Positions 26,054-32,313 of a stretch of DNA of 48,143 bases are shown one piece after another. The notes under the pieces are model-generated. The model made no database searches, was not told where the DNA came from, and saw nothing but the letters and a program-made list of their open reading frames with translations. The number at the start of each line of letters is the position of its first letter. The stretch's first letter is position 1. Source of the stretch: Chryseosolibacter histidinae (GTDB taxonomy: Bacteria > Bacteroidota > Bacteroidia > Cytophagales > Cyclobacteriaceae); NCBI RefSeq assembly GCF_018598225.1, contig NZ_JAHESF010000049.1, forward strand, positions 1-48,143, given 5' to 3'. The position numbers and the translations under genes were made by a program.

Positions 26054-27545
26054 ATATGCCAAGATCCAGATCTTTCAGGAATTTTTCAGCGCGGATAATG
26101 TCTTCATGCAGGATGCGGTCATCTTCTATAAACGGTACAGATTGCCGGAAAGTATCCACGAGCTTTTCCAGGCGGGCAGAAGTTTTCAGGGGCCTCCTGA
26201 AGGTGAGGGCCTGTGCTGCGGTGATCAGCTCGATGGCCAGGATAGAATACAGATTGTTCACCAGACGATAGGCTTTTGTTGCCGCATTGGCACCCATGCT
26301 CACGTGGTCTTCCTGCCCGTTAGACGACACAATGGAATCTACCGAAGCGGGCGTGCACAACTGTTTATTCTGGCTTACAAGCGAAGCTGCTGTATATTGT
26401 GGGATCATCAATCCTGAATTGATACCGGGATTGGCCACGAGGTAATTCGGCAGCTCTCGTGCGCCCGAAATGAGCTGATAAGTTCTTCGTTCTGAGATAT
26501 TTCCAAGCTCCGAAAGTGCGATGGCTAAAAAATCGAGCGCCAAGGCCAGGGGCTGCCCGTGAAAATTACCCGCAGAAATGATGGAATCTTCTTCGGGAAA
26601 AACGTTAGGGTTGTCGGTGACACTGTTCACTTCCGTGAGAAATACCTGGGTGACATAGTCGATCGAATCAGCGCTGGCACCGTGCACCTGGGGTATGCAC
26701 CTGAAAGAGTAGGGGTCCTGCACGTGCTTTTTGGCCTGCACGATCAGCTCGCTGCCCTCCAGTATTTTTTTGATCTGCGCAGCCACGTTCATTTGCCCTG
26801 CATGCGGACGTATTTTGTGGACCTGTGGCAGAAACGGTTCTATCCTTCCATCGAAGACATCAAGCGATAAAGCGCCAACAATGCCAGAGAGCTTCAACAG
26901 TCGGTGAGCGTGCAGCACACACCATGTGCCGTAAGCGCTCATGAACTGAGTTCCGTTCAGCAGCGCCAGTCCTTCCTTGGCTTCCAGGTGAATGGCGGAC
27001 CATGAAAGTGTTTCATTGACCTTCAGTGCTGGCAAAAGTTTGCCGTCGTGGTATACTTCTCCCTCACCGATCAGTGGTAATGAAAGGTGCGCCAGCGGGG
27101 CGAGATCGCCGGAAGCGCCAAGAGAGCCCATCTCAAAGATTCGCGGCAGCACGCGGTTGTTGTACATGGCTACCAGCCGTTCTACCGTGGCCAGCTGAAC
27201 GCCCGAATAACCGTAGGCGAGCGATTGCACTTTGAGAAAAAGCATCAGGCTTACGATCTCATGCGGAACTTCAGGACCTGTGCCACAGGCGTGTGACTTC
27301 ACAAGATTCTCCTGCAACTTCTCCAGCTGATCGTGTGAGATGTTCCTGTTGTATAAAGAACCGAAGCCGGTGTTAATGCCGTAAATAGCATTCCGGGAAG
27401 TGGCAAGTTTCTGATCAAGGTAGTCACGGCACCGGATGATCCTGCTCCTGGCTTCATCAGACAGCGCAATGTGCAGTTTGCCCGCGTGCACTGCAGCAAG
27501 ATCGGCCAGCGTAAGTTTTTTATCAGAGATAACGTGCTTAGTCAT
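26043..27545 (-). CDS. hutH: Histidine ammonia-lyase
   Basis: A 500-residue aromatic amino acid lyase that converts histidine to urocanate plus ammonia. The MIO cofactor is formed from A144-S145-G146 in GSLGASGDLAPLAHL. The catalytic Tyr lies in YGINTGFG. The substrate-pocket motif LVKSHACGTG carries Ser-His, as in histidine rather than tyrosine or phenylalanine lyases. Other family segments are GLALLNGTQ and EDSIISAGNFHGQP. No hutU, hutI or hutG is adjacent. It overlaps the T9SS cargo gene by 11 bp at its 3' end, an odd pairing that suggests co-transcription. Its 5' side faces a large repeat array. Confidence 0.92.
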   Translation of the reverse strand: MTKHVISDKKLTLADLAAVHAGKLHIALSDEARSRIIRCRDYLDQKLATSRNAIYGINTGFGSLYNRNISHDQLEKLQENLVKSHACGTGPEVPHEIVSLMLFLKVQSLAYGYSGVQLATVERLVAMYNNRVLPRIFEMGSLGASGDLAPLAHLSLPLIGEGEVYHDGKLLPALKVNETLSWSAIHLEAKEGLALLNGTQFMSAYGTWCVLHAHRLLKLSGIVGALSLDVFDGRIEPFLPQVHKIRPHAGQMNVAAQIKKILEGSELIVQAKKHVQDPYSFRCIPQVHGASADSIDYVTQVFLTEVNSVTDNPNVFPEEDSIISAGNFHGQPLALALDFLAIALSELGNISERRTYQLISGARELPNYLVANPGINSGLMIPQYTAASLVSQNKQLCTPASVDSIVSSNGQEDHVSMGANAATKAYRLVNNLYSILAIELITAAQALTFRRPLKTSARLEKLVDTFRQSVPFIEDDRILHEDIIRAEKFLKDLDLGIYEI

Positions 27546-27553
27546 GTTACAAG

Positions 27554-27745
27554 TGCCGGTTACCAGTTGCCAGGTTCTAGTTTCAAGTTAGAAGTTTAAA
27601 GTTTAAAGTTTGAGTCCGGTTGCCAGTTGCCGGTTTCCGGGTAGCCGGTTGGTGAGGTGTCCCTTGCGCTTAACATAGGTTGAAAGTTCATATTCATTAG
27701 CACCGAAACAAACCGGTAACAGGCAACTGGTAACCGGCAACCTTT
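27554..27745. repeat. Heptamer array between hisS and hutH, second copy of the 15.3-kb element
   Basis: The right arm (27711-27745) is five in-phase 7-bp units (AACCGGT at 27711, AACTGGT at 27725), ending exactly at the hisS stop (27746). An 18-bp exact inverted repeat pairs 27554-27571 with 27722-27739. The middle has a run of units of the form TNNNAGT (27561-27616). The segment from 27618 and AGCACCGAAA (27700) match the element at 15305-15410. Confidence 0.87.
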
Positions 27746-29122
27746 TCACGCCTGACTTCTTATTCTTTCAATGATCTTCTCAATCTCCAGTTTCTCCTGC
27801 TCTCCTGTTCCCATGTTTTTGAAGGGAAGCACGCCGCTGTTCATTTCGTCTGAGCCGATCACGATGGTATAAGGGATCATTTTTTTATTGGCGAAGTCGA
27901 GTTGCTTTTTCAGTTTTGCCTGGTCGGGATAGATCTCCGAGGCGATGCCTGCTGCACGCAGCTTTGACAATACGCTCAAACCATATCTGAGGCTGGCTTC
28001 ATCGAAGTGGCAGAGCAACACTTTCGAAGAGATCTGTGCGTCTTTGGGGAAGAGGCCCAGTTCCTCCATGGCATCGTAAATGCGGTCTACGCCGAAGGAG
28101 AAACCAACACCGGAGAGGTTCTCTTTATCGCCGAAAGCCTGTGTGAGATTGTCGTAACGGCCACCGCCGCTCACGCTGCCGATGCTTACGTTGTTGATCT
28201 TCACTTCAAAGATACAGCCTGTATAATAGCTCAGGCCACGCGCCAGGGCAATGTCAAACTCCACATGGTTGTCATCGGTGCCGTAGCTCTCCAGCAATTC
28301 AAACACTTCTTCCAGGTCGTGCAAACCTTTTTGTCCAGACCTCGTACCTTCGAACTTCGAGAACAGAAAGGCGAGCTTGTTCCTGTTCGAACCTTTCACA
28401 TTCAGGATCTCGAACAGTGACGTGAGACTTTTTTCTGTAAAGTCCTTCGTGCGCAGTTCTTCCTTTACTTTTTCTTCACCGATCTTATCGAGCTTGTCGA
28501 TGGCTACGAACATCGGTGTTTCATTTCCGGTGGCGCCGATCACATCGGCAATGCCGTTGAGTACACCGCGGTGGTTGATCTTGATGGTATAGTCGTTGAT
28601 GCCGATTCTGCCGAACACTTCTTTGATCATGAGGATGATCTCCGCTTCGCAGAGCAGGGAGTTTGTTCCCACAACATCAGCATCGCACTGATAAAATTCA
28701 CGGTAACGTCCCTTCTGCGGGCGGTCCGCCCTCCATACGGGCTGGATCTGGTAACGCTTGAAAGGGAAACCTATTTCGTGGCGGTTCATTACCACATACC
28801 GTGCGAAGGGAACAGTGAGATCGTAGCGCAGACCTTTTTCAGAGATCGCTGGCGTTACAAGTTTCGAGTTACGGGCTTCTAGCTTCTGGTTATCAACATC
28901 TTTCAGGAAGTCGCCGGAGTTCAGGATCTTGAACAGCAACTGATCGCCTTCCTCTCCATATTTTCCTGTTAAGGTTGAAAGGTTCTCCATGGCCGGAGTT
29001 TCCAGTGGCTGAAATCCATAGGCCTGAAAAACTTTGCGGATGTTATCGAAAATAAATTGCCGCTTGGCCATGGTGGCCGGTCCGAAATCACGGGTTCCTT
29101 TGGGTAATGTGGGTTTTTCCAT
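27746..29122 (-). CDS. hisS: Histidyl-tRNA synthetase
   Basis: A 458-residue class II aminoacyl-tRNA synthetase that charges tRNA-His. Motif 1 region is GTRDFGPATMAKR, motif 2 is FYQCDADVVGTN preceded by PVWRADRPQKGRYREF, and the histidine-binding segment is LARGLSYYTGCIFE. Motif 3 is SGVGFSFGVDRIY. The C-terminal anticodon domain begins about residue 365 with VLLCHFDEA. Length is slightly above the common 420-430. It is transcribed alone toward hutH, but the intervening 200 bp is a heptamer array beginning at its stop codon. Confidence 0.97.
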   Translation of the reverse strand: MEKPTLPKGTRDFGPATMAKRQFIFDNIRKVFQAYGFQPLETPAMENLSTLTGKYGEEGDQLLFKILNSGDFLKDVDNQKLEARNSKLVTPAISEKGLRYDLTVPFARYVVMNRHEIGFPFKRYQIQPVWRADRPQKGRYREFYQCDADVVGTNSLLCEAEIILMIKEVFGRIGINDYTIKINHRGVLNGIADVIGATGNETPMFVAIDKLDKIGEEKVKEELRTKDFTEKSLTSLFEILNVKGSNRNKLAFLFSKFEGTRSGQKGLHDLEEVFELLESYGTDDNHVEFDIALARGLSYYTGCIFEVKINNVSIGSVSGGGRYDNLTQAFGDKENLSGVGFSFGVDRIYDAMEELGLFPKDAQISSKVLLCHFDEASLRYGLSVLSKLRAAGIASEIYPDQAKLKKQLDFANKKMIPYTIVIGSDEMNSGVLPFKNMGTGEQEKLEIEKIIERIRSQA

Positions 29123-29250
29123 AAAAAAATCGCGGCAAGTTAATGCTTATGGGCTGATGTGAAAACGGGCGGGAGATCAATATGTACAAGTGTTACGAAA
29201 AGTGATCGAAATAGCGTGTTCGCGGGGAATTTGTTGTAAATGAAGCGTGT

Positions 29251-29517
29251 ATGCCCTTGTTTTACATAGGCCTCAAAAATAACGACTCTCTCAAGTTGAC
29301 AGACGAGGATAAAGAACGTGTTAAGTTTAATACTGAGATCATCAAGACTCTCATTATCTTATTTTTGGCAACAGGCGGAGGCACCATTTCGCTGATACTT
29401 GAGGGGTTGCCCCGTGGGCGGCATGTGGTTTTCGCGGCATGTGGAATAATACTGGCGCTTATCTCTGGCGTTATGACTTATGTGATTTATAAAAACACCA
29501 AAAAGCTCATTAAATGA
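29251..29517 (+). CDS. Small two-helix membrane protein
   Basis: An 88-residue protein with a charged N-terminus (LTDEDKERVKFNTEI), two hydrophobic helices at about 32-52 (TLIILFLATGGGTISLIL) and 58-80 (VVFAACGIILALISGVMTYVIY), and a basic tail (KNTKKLIK). I do not recognise a named family. The TGA stop overlaps the ATG of the next tiny gene (ATGA), so the two should be translated together. Base composition is more AT-rich than the flanking housekeeping genes, hinting at accessory origin. Such small membrane pairs occur next to toxin, phage-defence or stress genes elsewhere, but no such partner is present here. Confidence 0.65.
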   Translation: MPLFYIGLKNNDSLKLTDEDKERVKFNTEIIKTLIILFLATGGGTISLILEGLPRGRHVVFAACGIILALISGVMTYVIYKNTKKLIK

Positions 29518-29660
29518 TGGACATGGATATATTCAGCTGGGTTGTAGTCTTAACCCTTTTTTTAACCTGCTTTACCCTGCTGGTGGCTGGTATTATTGAT
29601 GCCGTACGCGATGGCAAGCGGATTGATGAGAGAAAATCCAAAGAAACCCAACACTTATAG
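29514..29660 (+). CDS. 48-residue single-helix membrane protein
   Basis: Reading from the ATG at 29514, the 48-residue product begins MMDMDIFSWVVVL, continues as one hydrophobic helix to about residue 28 and ends in a charged tail (VRDGKRIDERKSKE). The start overlaps the stop of the preceding gene by four bases, which supports it as real despite its size. The stop codon (29658-29660) lies within the first unit of the 11-bp repeat array. Confidence 0.6.
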   Translation: MMDMDIFSWVVVLTLFLTCFTLLVAGIIDAVRDGKRIDERKSKETQHL

Positions 29661-29753
29661 TGGCTTTATAGAGACCTTATACAGGCCTTATAGCGACTTT
29701 ATACAGATATTCCGTCAATGTTCGTTCAGTCTTCCTTCAATGATTCTTCAAAT
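29653..29753. repeat. Nine-unit tandem array with 11-bp period
   Basis: Five 11-bp units from 29653 to 29707 fit CYTTATANNGR (for example CTTTATAGAGA at 29664 and CCTTATAGCGA at 29686). After two bases, four more 11-bp units from 29710 to 29753 fit TTCNTTCAATG (29710 and 29732 are the clearest). The unit equals about one turn of the DNA helix. The first unit contains the stop codon of the 48-residue gene. Confidence 0.85.
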
Positions 29754-29824
29754 GCCTTAAGGGTGTCAGGCGAAACTGAAACCATCAATTCCTAAATGAT
29801 GAACGACAATTTTCAGCCTAACAG

Positions 29825-29855
29825 TTTGCAATCCCCAAAAACTGGCTTATTTTTG
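29825..29855 (+). promoter_or_regulatory. Consensus Bacteroidota promoter for the small basic protein
   Basis: TTTG at 29825-29828, 19 bases, then TATTTTTG at 29848-29855: a perfect TTTG-N19-TAnnTTTG. The ATG at 29879 follows 24 bases later, so the leader is short. Confidence 0.85.
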
Positions 29856-29878
29856 CGCTCCTTTTAACAGAAACGGCC

Positions 29879-30043
29879 ATGGCAGTAACCAGACTTAAGA
29901 GAAAAAACCGCAAAGATAAAGCAAAATCAGCGGTTAGGCGTCAGACGCTGAAGCTTCAGAACGCAAAGCCCGTAATTAAAAACGTCGATATCGAGAAGAT
30001 CAAGGAAGAATTCAAAGCTAAAGCCAAGGCGAAAAAAGCTTAA
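29879..30043 (+). CDS. 54-residue highly basic conserved-type protein
   Basis: A 54-residue product that begins MAVTRLKRKNRKDKAKSAV, has the central stretch PVIKNVDIEKIKEEF and ends in a lysine-alanine tail. About one third of residues are Lys or Arg. The N-terminal KRKNRK resembles basic tails of ribosomal proteins. I believe similar small proteins are common in Bacteroidota, with the NVD-E-IKEEF core conserved, but this is from memory. A perfect promoter and a terminator frame it as its own short transcript, which argues strongly for a real and well-expressed gene. A nucleic-acid or ribosome-associated role is a guess. Confidence 0.85.
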   Translation: MAVTRLKRKNRKDKAKSAVRRQTLKLQNAKPVIKNVDIEKIKEEFKAKAKAKKA

Positions 30044-30068
30044 TTCTGCCAGATTTTAATAAATATTG

Positions 30069-30098
30069 AAAAAAGGCCCTTTTCAGGGTCTTTTTTGT
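30069..30098 (+). terminator. Intrinsic terminator after the small basic gene
   Basis: A-rich left side, stem GGCCCT paired with AGGGTC (one G-U), TTTC loop, then a run of six T. It lies 26 bases after the stop at 30043. Confidence 0.85.
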
Positions 30099-30346
30099 TT
30101 TCCGCCCGCTTCGCCAGTTACCTCTGGGGTTATTTGACGCTCATGGCCTCTGTATTCTATCTGCTGGCCAAAGCCAATGCCGATGGCACACTACGCATCG
30201 TTAAGGCCATTGGCACAGCGGGTGAAGTATATTTGACCATCCCCCGTAAAAGAAGCAGCACCGGCAAGGTCCAGATCAAAATTCAGGGCGTTGGAAGAGG
30301 CATACCTCGCCGAGCAACGTGCGGAGGCTGCGCGTGCAGAACGTGA
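30098..30346 (+). pseudogene. Remnant of an OB-fold/NfeD-like membrane protein gene
   Basis: The frame starting at 30098 reads a hydrophobic piece (MASVFYLLAKANADGT) and then GTAGEVYLTIPRKRSSTGKVQIKIQG. (Two short pieces of one stretch.) In Bacteroidota, GxVYLTIP-x-RSGTGKVQ-x-x-VQG is a hallmark of a membrane protein with a C-terminal OB-fold. The N-terminal helices are missing, and after KIQG the frame shifts: the +1 frame continues ALEEAYLAEQRAEA before everything stops. No valid start codon with context exists. The remnant abuts the 30369-30495 repeat element. The similarity call is from memory of the family. Confidence 0.5.
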
Positions 30347-30368
30347 ACGTGCATGCAGTAAAAAACGT

Positions 30369-30495
30369 AGGCTATCTCAAAAGCGCTGCTCTTCGTTTCA
30401 CGCGCGGGTAAGCGTCCTCATTTTGAGCTTGTTAATCGGGGATGTTTCTCCGTCAGCCGGCGGATCAACATGACGGAAGACTTTTGAGATAGCCT
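30369..30495. repeat. MITE-like element with 15-bp terminal inverted repeats (copy 1)
   Basis: AGGCTATCTCAAAAG at 30369-30383 is repeated inverted, without mismatch, at 30481-30495. The interior shares CGGGGATGTTTC (30437) and a 24-base segment with one mismatch (30465-30488) with the copy at 33694-33811. The 127-bp length and absence of a coding frame fit a non-autonomous mobile or extragenic repeat. The right end is followed by CTTTTTT. Confidence 0.8.
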
Positions 30496-30547
30496 CTTTT
30501 TTATTACCCTTCTTTCGTGCTAATTCGCATGATCTAAATTACTTCTC

Positions 30548-31324
30548 ATGGCAGAGCTTCACATGGTCAACTGGAACGTAAACGGTATCAGGGCCATCAT
30601 TAAAAAGGATTTCATCAAGGACGTAAAAACCATGAACCCCGACATCCTGTGCCTGCAGGAAACGAAGGCTTCGCAGGAGGAGGTGAGATCAACGCTGGAG
30701 CTGTTCCCTGAATTCAAAGTGCACGTAAACTCATGCAAGACCAGGAAAGGATATTCCGGCACCACCATCATGACGAAGGTGGAGCCGCTGAATGTTACCT
30801 GTGACATGGGCATTGAAGAGCACGACCAGGAGGGGAGGGTAATGACGGCCGAGTTCAATGACTTTTACCTGGTAACGGTGTATGTACCCAACGCAGGCGA
30901 AGGGCTGAAGAGGCTTGACTATCGTGAGAAGTGGGATGTGGACTTCAGGAACTATCTCGTGGGGTTGCAACAAAAGAAACCGGTGATCATCTGCGGCGAC
31001 TTTAACGTGGCACACCAGCCTATTGACATTGCGCGGCCTAAAGAAAATTATAACAAGTCAGCCGGTTACACACAACGTGAGATCGACGGCTTCACAAAGC
31101 TGCTGGAGGCCGGATTTGTAGATACGTTCAGGCGCTTTTATCCTGAGGTGGTGAAGTATACGTACTGGAATTATCTGTTCAATGCTCGCGCGCGCAATAC
31201 AGGATGGCGCATCGATGGATTCCTTGTCTCTGAATCCATCATCGGAAAAGTGAAAGACGCGCTCATCTATAACGAATACCTGGGCTCCGACCATTGCCCG
31301 GTAGCCTTGAAGATCGAAATCTAA
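30548..31324 (+). CDS. xth: Exodeoxyribonuclease III (AP endonuclease)
   Basis: A 258-residue exonuclease III/APE1-family enzyme for repair of abasic sites. The metal-binding Glu lies in CLQETKAS (about residue 38), substrate-site segments are VYVPNAGEG and ICGDFNVAHQPID, and the final catalytic Asp-His pair is in SDHCPVALKI. The opening LHMVNWNVNGIRA is the family signature. Length and layout are closer to APE1/ExoA than to E. coli XthA. It is a single gene. A heptamer array begins three bases after its stop. Confidence 0.96.
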   Translation: MAELHMVNWNVNGIRAIIKKDFIKDVKTMNPDILCLQETKASQEEVRSTLELFPEFKVHVNSCKTRKGYSGTTIMTKVEPLNVTCDMGIEEHDQEGRVMTAEFNDFYLVTVYVPNAGEGLKRLDYREKWDVDFRNYLVGLQQKKPVIICGDFNVAHQPIDIARPKENYNKSAGYTQREIDGFTKLLEAGFVDTFRRFYPEVVKYTYWNYLFNARARNTGWRIDGFLVSESIIGKVKDALIYNEYLGSDHCPVALKIEI

Positions 31325-31327
31325 AGT

Positions 31328-31418
31328 AGGTACGACCCCGATAGCTATCGGGAACGAGGTACGAAGTACGTAACCCAGTCCTGCATTTCGTACCTCGTAC
31401 CTCTAACCTCGTACTTTC
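31328..31418. repeat. Heptamer array after xth, GTACGA family
   Basis: Thirteen consecutive 7-bp blocks from AGGTACG (31328) to 31418. They include GAGGTAC (31356), GAAGTAC (31363), TACCTCG (31391) and AACCTCG (31405). CGAGGTACGAA (31355-31365) pairs with TTCGTACCTCG (31387-31397), an 11-bp perfect stem. A 16-bp palindrome, CCCGATAGCTATCGGG, is embedded at 31337-31352. Confidence 0.85.
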
Positions 31419-31510
31419 TCATCACCCTATCTGGGTTGTTTAGTCTTCCTGCAATAGTATTACTATCTCCGAGAGTTGACCAGTATCTCTCAATTGGCTA
31501 ATTTTTGACT

Positions 31511-32215
31511 ATGAAAACCGGGATGATGCTTTTATTGACCGGGATGGTCATTTTGCTGACTAGCAGCTTCTGCCATGGTCAATCGAATACGCCTGCTGAA
31601 TCACAGGCAGACCTGCAGGCACTGGCTTCGGGTAACGCCATGTTCCAGTCTTTCGATCACCGCTTCAAGGGCGTTCAGGGCGGCATTACTTTACTGGAAC
31701 GTTATGCGCCCGGAAAGATCCGGATGTCGAGGGGCCAGCTCGTAAGCTACGATCAGGTTAACTATGATGCTTTCAATGATGAGCTGCTCGTGCTTCGCGA
31801 TAGCCAGGAAACCATGGTCACAGCCACGATGGTCAGGTATTTCGTTTTATCCGTGAACGGCGATACAGCCCATTTTGTGCGGCTCGCAGGACCTGAAGGT
31901 AAAATGGGATACTTTCAGAAAATGATCAATGGCAGCAAGGTCGGCTTTTATAAGAAGTACTACCGGGAGCTGCAACAACCCGACTATAAAGGCGCGTATA
32001 GCCAGGGACGTGATTACGCTGAATTTATTGCCCGGCACAAGTACTTTATCCATCAGAAGGGAAAGAAGCTGATCGAGTTCAAGAACCGCAAAACCTTCCT
32101 TGAGAATTTCCCCGAGCACGAAGAAAAACTTGAAACATTTATCAAACAGGAGAAGACGGATTTTAAGGATGAAGCAGACCTGAGGAAGCTATTTCTCTAT
32201 CTTAATGAGATCTAA
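31511..32215 (+). CDS. Exported protein of unknown function
   Basis: A 234-residue protein beginning MKTGMMLLLTGMVIL, a signal peptide ending near SSFCHGQS. No lipobox is clear (a Cys occurs near the cut site but without the usual L-A-G context). The mature part is mixed charged with no recognised motif; GGITLLERYAPGKIRMSRGQ and the Lys/Tyr-rich VGFYKKYYRELQQPDYK stand out. The final region KNRKTFLENFPEHEEKLE is helical. The ATG at 31511 is chosen over a TTG six bases earlier. It is a single gene, converging on murA across a heptamer hairpin. Function unknown; likely periplasmic. Confidence 0.7.
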   Translation: MKTGMMLLLTGMVILLTSSFCHGQSNTPAESQADLQALASGNAMFQSFDHRFKGVQGGITLLERYAPGKIRMSRGQLVSYDQVNYDAFNDELLVLRDSQETMVTATMVRYFVLSVNGDTAHFVRLAGPEGKMGYFQKMINGSKVGFYKKYYRELQQPDYKGAYSQGRDYAEFIARHKYFIHQKGKKLIEFKNRKTFLENFPEHEEKLETFIKQEKTDFKDEADLRKLFLYLNEI

Positions 32216-32219
32216 AATT

Positions 32220-32312
32220 AGGTACGAGATACGAAGTACGGAAATGCAGGTCACTGCTATATATTCAAAGTACGGTATTTACCTCGTACTTCGTACCTCT
32301 CACCTCGTACCT
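32220..32312. repeat. Heptamer hairpin filling the gap to murA
   Basis: All bases from 32220 to 32310 divide into 7-bp units, including AGGTACG (32220), AAGTACG (32234), TTCGTAC (32290) and CTCGTAC (32283 and 32304). A nested stem pairs AGGTACGAG (32220-32228) with CTCGTACCT (32304-32312) and an 11-bp arm (32230-32240) with 32285-32295. It lies four bases after one stop codon and one base before the other, so it may end both convergent transcripts. Confidence 0.87.
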
Positions 32313-32313
32313 T

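Noticed and set aside
26043-27545. hutH product as a tyrosine or phenylalanine ammonia-lyase for pigment synthesis
   Set aside because: The pocket motif is Ser-His (VKSHACG), as in histidine lyases, and no pigment genes are adjacent.
27554-27745. Possible CRISPR array
   Set aside because: Repeat units are 7 bp and adjoin without spacers; no cas genes are present.
30291-30473. Small frame encoding an Ala/Glu/Arg-rich peptide
   Set aside because: It starts in the frame-shifted tail of the OB-fold remnant and runs into the repeat element; not an independent gene.
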